A stretch of DNA of 64,000 nucleotides from an uncultured Aquimarina sp. (GCA_947498785.1 CANMLS010000002.1:186001-250000), one strand, 5' to 3'; shown: positions 1 through 9,653, counted from the stretch's first letter. Program-made: numbers and translations. The notes: a model not told the origin generated them from the sequence alone.

Positions 1-2241
1 TGTTCTCATATAAAACATTAAAAAACGATCTATATATTTAATTACGGTTTCATTATCAATTTGTTCGGCAAGTAATTCTGCATGACGAGGAGTTGCTCCA
101 CCATTTCCACCTACATATAGATTCCAGCCTCCTTCTACAGCTATCACTCCAAAATCTTTTCCACGAGCCTCTGCACATTCTCTAATACAACCCGAAACAC
201 CACCTTTAATTTTGTGAGGTGAACGCATTCCTCTATAGCGGTTTTCTAATTCGATTGCAAAACTAACACTTTCGTCCATTCCATAACGACACCATGTAGA
301 ACCTACACAACTTTTTACTGTTCGTAAAGATTTTCCATATGCATGACCACTTTCAAAACCTTTATCAATTAAATCTTTCCAGATTTTTGGTAATTGATTT
401 AGTGTAGCGCCAAAGAAATCAATACGTTGCCCTCCTGTGATTTTGGTGTATAAGTCATAACGTTTTCCTATTTCGCCTAAATCAATTAATTGCTGAGCAG
501 TTAATTCCCCTCCTGCAATACGAGGTACTACAGAGTAGGTCCCGTTACGTTGAATATTAGCTAAAAACCGATCATTAGAATCTTGAATAGTATATTCTTT
601 ATTGGCAGTATCGGCATGGATGGTAGCCATCAAGGAAGCGATAAGAGGTTTACATAATTCACAACCGTGACCTCCGTTTCCGTTCTTATCTAAAATCTCA
701 TCAAATGTAGTATATCCTTTTACTTGGATAATATGATATAATTCTTGTCTGTTGTAATCAAAATGTTCACAAATGTTATCTTTTACTTCAATTCCTAAAG
801 ATTTTAATGTTGCATCTGTTAGATCTTTGACCATAGGTTTACAGCCACCACAACCTGTTCCAGCTTTTGTACAACTAACGACATCTGCTAAATCTTTAGC
901 TTCTCCATTCTGAATAACACCACATATTTGACCTTTAGTTACACTTTCACAAGAACAAATTTGTGCATCATCGGGTAAGTCCATGACATCCCCTAATAAA
1001 GAGCCACCATCACCACCACGATTTCCTAATATTAGATCTTCTGGTTCTTCGGGTAGCTTCATTGCAGTGTTATAAATCTGGAATAAAGCGTTGTAATCTG
1101 AAGAATCACCTACAAGAATACCTCCTAATAGTTTTTTTCCATCTTTAGTGACATTTATTTTTTTGTAAACTCCGTTACGTTTATTCACATATGTGATTTC
1201 ATCAATTTCTTCTTTGGCATCATTTAGCGCGTCTCCAAAGCTCGCTACTTCTGTCCCAATTAGTTTTAATTGTGTAGACATATCGATGTATGACGGCATC
1301 TCTTTTTCTCCACCTAGAATTTGATCAACGACAATTTCTGCCATATCATAGCCAGGGGCTACTAGGCCATAAATCATATTGTTAAGCAAGGCACATTCTC
1401 CGATAGCATAGATGTTTGGATCCGTAGTTTGCATTTGATTGTTTACCAAAATACCACCACGAGTACCGACTTCTAAGCCACACTCACGAGCAACTTCATC
1501 ACGAGGACGAATACCAGCAGAAACGACAAGCATATCTACTTTTAACTCGGTGTCATCTACATATTGTAATCCTTCAATAGTTTTATCTCCTTGTATAAAT
1601 TGAGTTTGTTTTGATAAATGTACTTTTAAACCTAAGCTTTCAATTTTTGATTGGAGCATATCGCTAGCTCCTTTGTCTAATTGTCTAGGCATTAGGCGCG
1701 GAGCAAATTCTACAATATGAGCGTTTAGTCCTAAATTTTTAACCGCATTTGCAGCTTCAAGGCCTAAAAGTCCTCCACCAAGTACGGCAGCTTCTGTTTT
1801 ACCAGCGGCTTTTAATTTTTTTGCAAAAGCTTCGGTAGCTTCAAGATCTTCGATGGTACGATATACAAAAACCCCTTCTTTTTCTACACCTGGAATAGGT
1901 GGTACAAATGCAGATGATCCAGTGGCTAAGATTAAATAGTCATATGAATATTTGATTCCTCTATGATTTGCAACTGTTTTTTCTTCTCGATCAATTTCTG
2001 TAATCATTTCAGAGACATGAAGATCTATATTGTTTTCTTCGTACCAGCTAGCTGAAGACATACTTAAATCTTCTGCTGTTTTTCCTGAGTAATATTCACT
2101 TAAATGGACTCTGTCATATGCTCTTCTAGGTTCTTCTCCAAAAACAGTAAGCTTATATTCACTAAATTTTTCTGAGGCTACAAATTTTTCACAAAACTTA
2201 TAACCTACCATCCCATTACCGATCACTACTACATTTTTCAT
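1..2241 (-). CDS. nirB: NADH-dependent nitrite reductase large subunit NirB (partial, C-terminus outside window)
   Basis: The open frame starts at ATG 2241-2239 and runs without a stop to the window edge, about 747 codons, so only the last ~90 residues of a typical NirB are missing. It would reduce nitrite to ammonium in the cytoplasm with NADH. Visible domains in order are an N-terminal FAD/NAD(P)H oxidoreductase (VVVIGNGMVGYKF near residue 4), a BFD-type [2Fe-2S] module with CSCESV...GTGCGGCKP near residues 428-465, a second BFD-like segment ending GCELCKP, then the siroheme/[4Fe-4S] half with CVGSTWC and SGCIRECAEA. It is preceded by its own operator and by the terminator of the upstream gene, so it begins a transcript; nirD would be expected further left, outside the window. 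Confidence 0.95.
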   Translation of the reverse strand, partial: MKNVVVIGNGMVGYKFCEKFVASEKFSEYKLTVFGEEPRRAYDRVHLSEYYSGKTAEDLSMSSASWYEENNIDLHVSEMITEIDREEKTVANHRGIKYSYDYLILATGSSAFVPPIPGVEKEGVFVYRTIEDLEATEAFAKKLKAAGKTEAAVLGGGLLGLEAANAVKNLGLNAHIVEFAPRLMPRQLDKGASDMLQSKIESLGLKVHLSKQTQFIQGDKTIEGLQYVDDTELKVDMLVVSAGIRPRDEVARECGLEVGTRGGILVNNQMQTTDPNIYAIGECALLNNMIYGLVAPGYDMAEIVVDQILGGEKEMPSYIDMSTQLKLIGTEVASFGDALNDAKEEIDEITYVNKRNGVYKKINVTKDGKKLLGGILVGDSSDYNALFQIYNTAMKLPEEPEDLILGNRGGDGGSLLGDVMDLPDDAQICSCESVTKGQICGVIQNGEAKDLADVVSCTKAGTGCGGCKPMVKDLTDATLKSLGIEVKDNICEHFDYNRQELYHIIQVKGYTTFDEILDKNGNGGHGCELCKPLIASLMATIHADTANKEYTIQDSNDRFLANIQRNGTYSVVPRIAGGELTAQQLIDLGEIGKRYDLYTKITGGQRIDFFGATLNQLPKIWKDLIDKGFESGHAYGKSLRTVKSCVGSTWCRYGMDESVSFAIELENRYRGMRSPHKIKGGVSGCIRECAEARGKDFGVIAVEGGWNLYVGGNGGATPRHAELLAEQIDNETVIKYIDRFLMFYMRT

Positions 2242-2260
2242 AAATTACGTATTTATGGTT

Positions 2261-2281
2261 CAAAATTAAGTATTACTACTT
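2261..2281 (-). promoter_or_regulatory. Nitrate-regulon palindrome and -7 box for nirB
   Basis: The palindrome AAGTA-TTAC-TACTT (2268-2281) runs into a TAATTTTG -7 box read on the minus strand (2261-2268), 20 bases before the nirB start. The -7 box fits the Bacteroidota TAnnTTTG consensus. The palindrome sits where it would overlap the -7/-33 spacer. It is one of eight copies in the nitrate island; the binding protein is unknown. Confidence 0.7.
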
Positions 2282-2340
2282 ATTAATGTGGTATGAATTA
2301 TGTAATTATAGGTGTGGTGAATTGTGAATATCTAAAAAAT

Positions 2341-2384
2341 ATACAGAAAAGCTTGCAGAATTAATTTTACAAGCTTTTCTGTAT
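2341..2384 (-). terminator. Terminator of the porin gene
   Basis: A perfect 15-bp inverted repeat (arms 2341-2355 and 2370-2384, loop 14) is followed on the minus strand by a T-rich run. It lies between the porin stop and the nirB promoter and would separate the two transcripts. Confidence 0.7.
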
Positions 2385-2455
2385 TATACCAATTCTCTCA
2401 TTTAAAATTACTGAAATACGAAATTGAGCTATTTTGATTTCAGGTAAGGAAGGAA

Positions 2456-2485
2456 ATTGATTGATAGTTATAGCTATCAATCAAT
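2456..2485. repeat. 12-bp perfect hairpin
   Basis: Arms ATTGATTGATAG (2456-2467) and CTATCAATCAAT (2474-2485) enclose a six-base loop in the 3' region of the porin gene. There is no T run on the minus side, so it may be a 3' end stabiliser or part of a two-hairpin terminator with 2341-2384. Function is not known. Confidence 0.5.
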
Positions 2486-2596
2486 TTTGTAACAGAACAT
2501 GAGATTTAAAGGGGTAATTTTATACGATCATTTATATATTTAATAGTGTTGGATAATATAATATATTTGAATTTCATTTATTATGAACTGTTTTGT

Positions 2597-3913
2597 TTAT
2601 TCTAAAGGAATACCTGGTTTTGGGCTCCATTTTAAGAAATTAGGTTTTACGACTAGCATTGCCCATCCCCAAAATTGATTATCCGCAGGTTCTGGTACTC
2701 CTTTTAAGATTTCCATAGAATCAGAGGCAAACATATGAGAGTATCCTATTTTAAGAGTAGCAAAAGCTAATAGCTTTTGTGAGAATACGATATCTATTTC
2801 AGTTCCTAGATAATCATCTACATCTCCACCTAAGCTTTCTGCTCCAGAAAAATAATGTGCTTTAAGTAATAAACTAGATTTTTCTCCAGTTTTGATCACT
2901 GTTTTTGCATAAATGTCATTTAATCCAATATTATTAGCATGGTTTCCTACGTAAAAATAATCCATATACCCATTAAACTTATGATTGGTACCAAAAATGG
3001 GGAAGAAAGATTCGATCTCTCCATCTGCTCCTCCATTTTCATCACCACTCAATGTCTCAAACCCAAGACCGAAAAGTGTTTTTCCTGGTTTGTATGTGAT
3101 TTCTAACATAGCATTATATGCTGATAAATCTACATCTTCTGTGAATTCTCCTGTCTGTCCATATAAGTTTGCGGCTATAGAAAGCCCTTTTATAGGTTTA
3201 GCTACTAGGTGTGTACCAAAAGTTTGTCTATTTACATTTCCATCTACGGGTGTTTGACCATCATCACCAAGATTTTGATAGGAATTATTTGCTATAAGTA
3301 CACTTCCTGAGAATTTCCCCCAATCTTTATGTAACCATGCATACACCATTCCTTTGTAATCAAAAACAGCTCTGGCATTGCCTCCGTTGTTTGGGTTAAA
3401 TAATGTAGTTTGGCTGCTAACACCATTTTGGTTAAAGGCAATTCCAATATCTAATTTGAAATCTTCTTTTGCGTATTTAAGTAAAGCTGCATCATGAAAA
3501 CGTCCTTGCATCGCCCAGTCTAAACCTCCAAAAATTCGCTGATCATCATAAGATAATGCTTGTCTTCCCAGCTTGGTTGACCAACCGCTTCCAAATTTAA
3601 AATCTATCCATGCTTGAGCAAGAGAAAAACTATTGTTGTTATCTGCCGCTGCAATTTGTGGAGTATCCCCCCAAACGCTAACATCCTGAACACTTAAGTA
3701 GGTAGAGAATTTGTCAGTTGTGTATCCAAATTTTAAACGAGAACGTTGTTGGATAAATAATCCGGCATCAACTCCATCGGGCAATAGGTTTCCAAAACCA
3801 TTTAAATATTCTAATCGAGGTCTGATATCTGCATCAATACTTAATTCTTGACTTTTTCCTCTAAAAGCAAATGCTACAAACAGTAATGTTGTTATAAATA
3901 ACTTGTTTCTCAT
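2597..3913 (-). CDS. Outer-membrane porin, alginate-export (AlgE-like) family
   Basis: This is a 438-residue protein with an N-terminal signal peptide (MRNKLFITTLLFVAFAF..., cleavage after GKSQ) and the alternating aromatic/glycine pattern of a beta-barrel, ending KPGIPLE. Motifs such as DIRPRLEYLNGFG and LGRQALSYDDQRIFGG match the alginate-export domain family, whose members are barrel channels for anionic substrates. It lies in the nitrate island and shares the bidirectional palindrome at 4069-4082 with the response regulator. I infer that it is an outer-membrane channel for nitrate/nitrite rather than alginate; no alginate genes are present. The family call is firm and the substrate is inference. 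Confidence 0.8.
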   Translation of the reverse strand: MRNKLFITTLLFVAFAFRGKSQELSIDADIRPRLEYLNGFGNLLPDGVDAGLFIQQRSRLKFGYTTDKFSTYLSVQDVSVWGDTPQIAAADNNNSFSLAQAWIDFKFGSGWSTKLGRQALSYDDQRIFGGLDWAMQGRFHDAALLKYAKEDFKLDIGIAFNQNGVSSQTTLFNPNNGGNARAVFDYKGMVYAWLHKDWGKFSGSVLIANNSYQNLGDDGQTPVDGNVNRQTFGTHLVAKPIKGLSIAANLYGQTGEFTEDVDLSAYNAMLEITYKPGKTLFGLGFETLSGDENGGADGEIESFFPIFGTNHKFNGYMDYFYVGNHANNIGLNDIYAKTVIKTGEKSSLLLKAHYFSGAESLGGDVDDYLGTEIDIVFSQKLLAFATLKIGYSHMFASDSMEILKGVPEPADNQFWGWAMLVVKPNFLKWSPKPGIPLE

Positions 3914-3951
3914 CTCAATAATTTTTGATTAGTTTATAAAATAGAATCTTA

Positions 3952-3986
3952 TGAGGTTAATTTATATATTGATAAAAGTAACCTCA
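3952..3986. repeat. Inverted repeat in the porin 5' leader
   Basis: TGAGGTTA (3952-3959) and TAACCTCA (3979-3986) are perfect inverted arms separated by 19 bases, between the shared operator and the porin start. In RNA it would form an 8-bp stem just upstream of the start codon; as DNA it could be a widely spaced protein site. Confidence 0.45.
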
Positions 3987-4061
3987 GATTTAAATGTAAA
4001 TCATGACTAATATCATTTGTATTCCTATGTAGTCATTAATGATAATGTCATTTATTTGAAA

Positions 4062-4089
4062 CAAAATTAAGTATTAGTACTTAATTTTG
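4062..4089. promoter_or_regulatory. Bidirectional nitrate-regulon operator/promoter (porin and response regulator)
   Basis: The palindrome AAGTA-TTAG-TACTT (4069-4082) is flanked on both sides by TAATTTTG -7 boxes, one per strand (4082-4089 plus, 4062-4069 minus). It therefore looks like a symmetric divergent promoter, driving the porin (start 3913) to the left and the regulator (start 4226) to the right, both with leaders of roughly 140-150 bases. Confidence 0.7.
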
Positions 4090-4225
4090 TTTGGTTTTAT
4101 ATGTAAAAATACGTAGTTTTATTTTTCAAATTTATAAAATTGCTTAAGTGTTTTTGAAATATTCATATATTTGGATGTAGAAGAAGTTGTATTTGGTTCT
4201 ACATTTAAAAAAATAATATGGGATT

Positions 4226-4903
4226 ATGATAAAAATAGTATTGGTGGATGATCATTTTATGGTAAGAGATGGCATTCGTGCTATCCTAGAAGATGAAGAG
4301 CAATACAGTGTAGTGGGAGAAGCGTCGAATGGCCCAGAAGCTATTGAACTAGTTCAATCTTTAAGTCCTGACATTGTTATCTGCGATATAAGAATGCCTC
4401 AAATGTCGGGGATAGAAGTCGTTCAAAATATTACAAAACTAGATAGTTCGGTAAGAACAATTATGTTGTCAATGCATGATTCTGATGAATATATACTGCA
4501 GTCTATTAATGGAGGAGCAGAAGGATATTTACTTAAGGATGCTGGTAAAGAGGAGTTCTTAAAAGCCATTTCTGTCGTTAGTAAAGGAGATAAATATTTT
4601 AGCGGGGATGTGTCATCTGTTCTGGTGAAGAGATTGCGTGAGGATGATCATTTAGAAACAACATTGAAGCCTAATATTGATGTTGTAAATAAACCTCCCA
4701 AAGACCTATTTGATTTGACTAAAAGAGAGAGGCAGATACTTCGTCTTGCTGTTTCTGGAATGACAAATAAGGACATTGCTTTAGAACTTAATATAAGTAA
4801 AAGAACAACAGAGGTTCATCGCTTTAATCTTATGAAAAAGATGGGAGTTAAAAATGTGCTAGAGCTTAATAATAAAGCTAGAGAATACGGAATGATTCCC
4901 TAG
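4226..4903 (+). CDS. NarL/FixJ-type response regulator
   Basis: A 225-residue two-domain regulator. The receiver domain (about 1-120) has the acidic pair DD at 8-9, the phospho-acceptor Asp54 in VICDIRMP, and the conserved Lys in YLLKDAG. The C-terminal LuxR-type helix-turn-helix (about 163-220) reads LTKRERQILRLA...NISKRTTEVHR. No histidine kinase is adjacent; the next gene is a periplasmic P-box protein on the other strand. Its position between nitrate genes and its divergent operator make it a candidate regulator of the island, in line with NarL/NasR-type systems, but direct control is inference. Confidence 0.9.
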   Translation: MIKIVLVDDHFMVRDGIRAILEDEEQYSVVGEASNGPEAIELVQSLSPDIVICDIRMPQMSGIEVVQNITKLDSSVRTIMLSMHDSDEYILQSINGGAEGYLLKDAGKEEFLKAISVVSKGDKYFSGDVSSVLVKRLREDDHLETTLKPNIDVVNKPPKDLFDLTKRERQILRLAVSGMTNKDIALELNISKRTTEVHRFNLMKKMGVKNVLELNNKAREYGMIP

Positions 4904-4921
4904 CTTTTTGAAAGTAAAACT

Positions 4922-5773
4922 TTATAGGCTTTTGGATATTATTTCATAAACCCCTGTTATTTTATTAAAACTTTTGGTTAAGGTATTAGTGGTGTTAAAA
5001 ACATCTTCAAGTGAAAATGTTCCATTAAGAAAACCTCTTTTGTTAGTTTGAAATTTTTCCCATGTTCCCATTATATTTCCAAGTTCTTCTTCGATTTCGG
5101 TTGTATTATAGCTATTGATTAATAAATCCCCAATAACTGAATCAAACTCATCGAAAATTTTATTCATTACACTTTCGTATTCATTTTTTTGATCAGGAAA
5201 CATCAAAGAAGCTGTATAGTATAAACAAAGCCTTTGTGATAACATTCGTTGTTTACCAGATACATTAATTGTATTAGCAAGATCTTGATTTTTATTTTTA
5301 AAAAATTGATTATTATATTTAGAACTTGTCTCTATACCTAAAACTAATTCATGACACTTACTTAATAATTTTGTGTTTAGTTTCATAACCTCTTCTGAGT
5401 TTATATAATTAGGCGGGGAACTTATAACTTCTTTAAATTTCAACCATATTTTTTTCACCTCTTTTATTGAGAGTTTAATGGCCGAGTTAGGCGCATTTTT
5501 ACTTAAGATATCTAATTGTTTTTCAAAAATAAACTTACTCGAATTAAGTTCTTTTTTAATTTCCTCATTATCAACTCCTTTGGAGATTAGTAAAAAAGCT
5601 TTGGACATTTTTTGGGATAACATTCGTTGTTTACCTGATATGTTTATAGCCTTGTTATAACTAATTGCACCATAATCTTGGGATTGGGAGAAGGAGCTAG
5701 TAATGACTAATAATGTAATAAAAATAAGAGTAAATGGGGTTTTTTGTTTTTTGAGTAGATATTTTAATGTCAT
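4922..5773 (-). CDS. Periplasmic protein with two PilJ/NarX-like nitrate-sensor (P-box) motifs
   Basis: A 283-residue protein with an N-terminal hydrophobic signal (about 11-30) and no other clear membrane span. Two copies of a P-box-like helix, INISGKQRMLSQK (43-55) and INVSGKQRMLSQR (169-181), match the PilJ/type IV pili methyl-accepting chemotaxis N-terminal family, which is related to the ligand domain of NarX. In NarX this segment binds nitrate. Here there is no HAMP, kinase or methyl-accepting output domain, so the sensor fold is free in the periplasm or membrane-tethered. It is convergent with the response regulator and preceded by its own operator copy. A nitrate-binding or co-sensor role is inferred. 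Confidence 0.75.
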   Translation of the reverse strand: MTLKYLLKKQKTPFTLIFITLLVITSSFSQSQDYGAISYNKAINISGKQRMLSQKMSKAFLLISKGVDNEEIKKELNSSKFIFEKQLDILSKNAPNSAIKLSIKEVKKIWLKFKEVISSPPNYINSEEVMKLNTKLLSKCHELVLGIETSSKYNNQFFKNKNQDLANTINVSGKQRMLSQRLCLYYTASLMFPDQKNEYESVMNKIFDEFDSVIGDLLINSYNTTEIEEELGNIMGTWEKFQTNKRGFLNGTFSLEDVFNTTNTLTKSFNKITGVYEIISKSL

Positions 5774-5802
5774 ATAAAATGATTTAGGTTTTAATTTTTT
5801 TT

Positions 5803-5816
5803 AAGTAAATATACTT
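5803..5816 (-). promoter_or_regulatory. Nitrate-regulon palindrome upstream of the P-box protein
   Basis: AAGTA-AATA-TACTT lies 30 bases before the start of the minus-strand P-box gene. No good TAnnTTTG box follows it on the minus strand, so the promoter itself is less certain than at other copies. Confidence 0.55.
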
Positions 5817-6100
5817 ATTTTTTAATTCCTGTCAAACAATTGCTTTTTTTATTATTTGTAAAAACTTATAGTACATAATAGATTGACTTTTGTTTAACTA
5901 GTATTTGACTTAAAATCATTATAAATTGTATAAAGATTTGTTTTACTGTGTGTTATATTATTGGTTGGTTATGACTGTTGATTGATTTGTAATTTTTTTT
6001 AACTCAAATTATGAAGTATTCAATTTACGACACCGAATATTTTATAATAGATAATAATGAGTCAAATACGTATTTTTTATCACTAAAATCAATTAAAATT

Positions 6101-6121
6101 AAGTAATAATACTTAGTTTTG
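6101..6121 (+). promoter_or_regulatory. Nitrate-regulon palindrome and -7 box for the nrt operon
   Basis: AAGTA-ATAA-TACTT (6101-6114) runs into TAGTTTTG (6114-6121), a TAnnTTTG-type -7 box, 37 bases before the nrtA start codon. Layout is the same as before nirB and narK. Confidence 0.7.
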
Positions 6122-6158
6122 AACAGCCTGTTTAATAAAATTCTCAAAACACAGAATT

Positions 6159-7559
6159 ATGAAAAGAATGCATTTTAAAATTATAATGATTATTACCACT
6201 ATGGCATTAATGTCTTGTGGAGGAGAAAAGAAAAAGGAAATAGCGTCAAGTGTTTCTTCTGAAGAAGAAACATCAAAATTGCTCATAGAAAAGCCTCAAT
6301 TGACCTTTGGTTTTATAAAATTGACTGATATGGCACCTCTTGCTATTGCAAAAGAAAAAGGTTTTTTTGAAGATGAAGGTTTGTTTGTTTCTATTGAAGC
6401 ACAATCTAACTGGAAAAATGTATTAGATCGTGTGATCGATGGCCAACTAGATGGTTCTCATATGTTAGCAGGACAACCGATTGCAGCTGGTGCAGGATTT
6501 GGAAGGCAAGCTGAGTTGGTAACTCCGTTTTCTATGGATTTAAATGGTAACGGTATTACTGTTTCTAATGATGTTTGGTCAAAAATGAAGCCTAATGTTC
6601 CTGTAGGAGAAGATGGTAAACCGATTCATCCAATATCTGCAACCGCTCTTAAGCCTGTAATTGATTCTTATAAGGATGAAGGAAAAGCTTTCAAGATGGG
6701 GATGGTATTTCCTGTATCTACACATAATTATGAAATTAGATATTGGTTAGCTGCAGCTGGAATTAACCCAGGAATGTATTCTAAAGAAAATATACAAGGA
6801 CAAATTGATGCAGAAGTGTTGTTGTCCGTGACTCCACCACCACAAATGCCAGCTACACTTGAAGCGGGAACAATTTATGGATATTGCGTAGGTGAACCAT
6901 GGAATCAACAAGCAGTTTTTAAAGGGATTGGTGTGCCTGTAACAACAAATTATGATATCTGGAAAAACAATCCAGAAAAAGTATTTGTGATGACTAAGAA
7001 ATTTATTGAGAAATACCCGAATACTGCGGTAGCGGTTACAAAAGCATTAATTAGAGCAGGAAAATGGTTGGATGCTCCTGGTAATCGTAAAGAAGCTGTT
7101 AAGATTTTATCTATGCCTGGATATGTAGGTGCTGATGAGGTGGTATTAGCAAACTCAATGACTGGTACTTTTGAATTTGAAAAAGGTGATAAAAGAGAGA
7201 TGCCCGATTTTAATGTATTCTATAGATACGATGCTACCTATCCTTTCTATTCTGATGGAATTTGGTTCTTAACTCAGATGAGAAGATGGGGGCAAATCCC
7301 AGAAAGTAAACCAGTAGAATGGTATGAGAAAACAATCAAAGATATTTACAGGCCTGATATATGGGAAAAAGCTGCTAATTTACTAGTGTCAGAGGGGTAC
7401 TTAGAAGCGTCAGAATTACCAAAAACAGATGGGTATAAACCAGCAACAACGGATTTTATTGATGGTAAAAAGTTTGATGCAAAAGATCCTATAGGGTACA
7501 TAAATAGTTTTAATATAGGGAATAAAGAGAGTGAAGAAGGTGTTTCGAGTGTTGAATAA
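6159..7559 (+). CDS. nrtA: Nitrate/nitrite ABC transporter substrate-binding lipoprotein
   Basis: A 466-residue lipoprotein: the signal peptide ends in the lipobox LMSC with Cys20, followed by a charged linker. The body (from about residue 48, [28 protein letters not shown]) is the NrtA/CmpA/SsuA-type periplasmic binding fold that captures nitrate, nitrite or bicarbonate. The downstream permease and two ATPases form the rest of an NrtABCD-type importer, and the operator and location favour nitrate. In diderm cells it would be anchored on the periplasmic face. The 109-base gap to the permease holds no obvious terminator. Confidence 0.9.
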   Translation: MKRMHFKIIMIITTMALMSCGGEKKKEIASSVSSEEETSKLLIEKPQLTFGFIKLTDMAPLAIAKEKGFFEDEGLFVSIEAQSNWKNVLDRVIDGQLDGSHMLAGQPIAAGAGFGRQAELVTPFSMDLNGNGITVSNDVWSKMKPNVPVGEDGKPIHPISATALKPVIDSYKDEGKAFKMGMVFPVSTHNYEIRYWLAAAGINPGMYSKENIQGQIDAEVLLSVTPPPQMPATLEAGTIYGYCVGEPWNQQAVFKGIGVPVTTNYDIWKNNPEKVFVMTKKFIEKYPNTAVAVTKALIRAGKWLDAPGNRKEAVKILSMPGYVGADEVVLANSMTGTFEFEKGDKREMPDFNVFYRYDATYPFYSDGIWFLTQMRRWGQIPESKPVEWYEKTIKDIYRPDIWEKAANLLVSEGYLEASELPKTDGYKPATTDFIDGKKFDAKDPIGYINSFNIGNKESEEGVSSVE

Positions 7560-7668
7560 CAATCCGTCATTAAAAATATTAAATAGAGGAATCAATCATT
7601 AAGCATTACGTGAAAACTTAATGATTGATTGTTAGAAAATTTAAAAACATAAAAAAAAACAACAACAG

Positions 7669-8766
7669 ATGAAAGATAGATCAATCCATGTCCTAAATTT
7701 TGTGGGATTAGGTTTTTTTGAACCCGCAATTAGATTGGCGACAGGTGAAGAAGTACAGAAAAATTTGGTCATATTATTCAAGAAGGTGTTTTTACCAATC
7801 TTATCGGTAGGATTGTTTTTGATTGTGTGGCATTCTGGTGCAACGTATTTGTATAATATTGAAAGAGATGCACGTATAGAAAAAGCATTGGTAGATAGAG
7901 GAGAAGCTGCGGCTAATGAGATGAGAATATGTATCGAATCAGGTGATGTTAGTTGTCAACCTAATACATTACCATCCCCAACTCAGGTATGGACTGCCTA
8001 TAAATCATTATTAGCAGATCATAGGATTATTGCAGAAAAGAAATCTGCTTTTGCTGATAAGGTTGCGGCTACAAATGAAAAAAGAGAAGCACAAGGTCTT
8101 GATGCTATTAAATATACAGGTAGACCATCATTTGTAGATCAGATTTATACAAGTTTAAAAACCGTTTTTGCTGGATTTTTATTAGCTTTTTTTATAGCAG
8201 TCCCTATTGGAATCATGTTAGGGTTAAGCGAAACATTAAGGTCTTCGGTTAATTGGTTAATACAGATTTTTAAACCAGTTTCTCCTGTGGTGTGGTTGCT
8301 TTTGGTATTCATGATTGTAAAGACGTTAACAAAAAACTCAGATACAGACAGTTCTTTTATTATTTCATTTATTAGTGTAGGGCTCTGTTCTATGTGGGCG
8401 ACATTGGTAAATACTAGTATGGGGGTTTCATCTGTAGATAAAGACTATATTAATGTTGCTAAGGTTCTTCAACTTAGTGTTGGTCAAAAAGTATTTAAAA
8501 TCATTTTACCATCTTCTTTTCCATTAATTTTTACTGGATTACGAATTACATTATCTGTAGCTTGGATGGTATTAATTGCTATAGAATTATTGGCACAAAG
8601 CCCAGGGCTAGGATCATTTGTTTGGGAAGAATTTCAGAATGGAGCAAATGATTCGAATTCTAAAATCATAGTAGCGATGTTTGTAATAGGTATCATAGGG
8701 TTCCTGTTAGATAGAATTATGCTTACGGTACAAAAATTCGTAACATTTACAGAAGAAACTGCTTAA
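7669..8766 (+). CDS. nrtB: Nitrate ABC transporter permease
   Basis: A 365-residue inner-membrane protein of the BPD permease family. After a first span (about 42-60) there is a long periplasmic loop of roughly 90 residues with LPSPTQVW, then five or so membrane helices. The cytoplasmic coupling loop is recognisable around DKDYINVAKVLQLSVGQKVFKIILPSSFPLIFTG (EAA-type motif). It would dimerise to form the import channel for NrtA-delivered anion. The short N-terminal cytoplasmic stretch and the enlarged first loop are longer than in cyanobacterial NrtB. It is followed 12 bases later by the first ATPase. Confidence 0.9.
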   Translation: MKDRSIHVLNFVGLGFFEPAIRLATGEEVQKNLVILFKKVFLPILSVGLFLIVWHSGATYLYNIERDARIEKALVDRGEAAANEMRICIESGDVSCQPNTLPSPTQVWTAYKSLLADHRIIAEKKSAFADKVAATNEKREAQGLDAIKYTGRPSFVDQIYTSLKTVFAGFLLAFFIAVPIGIMLGLSETLRSSVNWLIQIFKPVSPVVWLLLVFMIVKTLTKNSDTDSSFIISFISVGLCSMWATLVNTSMGVSSVDKDYINVAKVLQLSVGQKVFKIILPSSFPLIFTGLRITLSVAWMVLIAIELLAQSPGLGSFVWEEFQNGANDSNSKIIVAMFVIGIIGFLLDRIMLTVQKFVTFTEETA

Positions 8767-8778
8767 TAATAAAAATTT

Positions 8779-9642
8779 ATGGCATATATAGAATTAAGAA
8801 ATGTATCAAAATCTTTTGGTACAGGAAAAAACAAGACATTGGTATTGTCTAATATCAATCTTGAAATCGAAGAAGGAGAGTTTGTAGCAATCGTTGGGTT
8901 TACAGGAAGTGGAAAAACAACTTTGATTAACATTATTTCTGGATTAATCATGCCAGATGAAGGTGAAGTACTATTTAAAGGAGAACCGGTTACAGGACCT
9001 AGCCATGAACGCGGAGTGATTTTTCAAAATTATTCATTATTGCCTTGGCTTAATGTTAAAAATAATGTTGGCATGGCTGTAAAAGAAGCGTTTAGGAAAA
9101 TGTCGAGAAAAGATAGAACTAAACGTGTTGAAGAGTATGTGGAAATGGTGAATCTATCTCCTGCAATTCATAAATTACCAAAAGAATTATCGGGAGGAAT
9201 GCGGCAAAGAGTTTCAGTAACCAGAGCATTATCGATGAGTCCAGATGTAATCCTTATGGATGAACCACTTAGTGCGTTAGATGCTCTTACAAGAGGGAAT
9301 CTCCAGCAGGAAATCCTAAAAATCTGGAATAAAGATAAAAAAACAGCTTTGTTAATTACGAATGATGTAGATGAGGGGATTTTGATGGCTGATCGAATTA
9401 TACCTCTTAAACCAGGACCCAAAGCTACTTTAGGTCCAGAATACAAGATTAATTTAGAACGACCAAGGGATAAAACAGCTTTAAACCATAATGAGGAGTA
9501 TAAAAAATTACGCAATAGTATCATGGAGTATTTGATACAAATAGGAGAGCAACGTAATTCTAAAAAAGGAAATAATTATGTATTGCCTGCTATCAAGCCT
9601 ATAATCAAACCAATACCTTTCAGAAGATTAAATTTTAATTAA
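8779..9642 (+). CDS. Nitrate ABC transporter ATPase 1 (switch His replaced by Asn)
   Basis: A 287-residue NrtC/NrtD/SsuB-type ATPase. Walker A is GFTGSGKT (40-47), Q-loop Gln83, signature LSGGM (137-141), Walker B ending ILMDEP with Glu162. The switch position that is His in most ABC ATPases is Asn195 here (ITNDVDEG). Its signature motif is intact. Together with the second ATPase this predicts a heterodimer with one full and one weakened ATP site. A basic C-terminal tail ([18 protein letters not shown]) extends beyond the usual fold. It sits 11 bases before the second ATPase. Confidence 0.9.
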   Translation: MAYIELRNVSKSFGTGKNKTLVLSNINLEIEEGEFVAIVGFTGSGKTTLINIISGLIMPDEGEVLFKGEPVTGPSHERGVIFQNYSLLPWLNVKNNVGMAVKEAFRKMSRKDRTKRVEEYVEMVNLSPAIHKLPKELSGGMRQRVSVTRALSMSPDVILMDEPLSALDALTRGNLQQEILKIWNKDKKTALLITNDVDEGILMADRIIPLKPGPKATLGPEYKINLERPRDKTALNHNEEYKKLRNSIMEYLIQIGEQRNSKKGNNYVLPAIKPIIKPIPFRRLNFN

Positions 9643-9653
9643 AAACAACTTAT

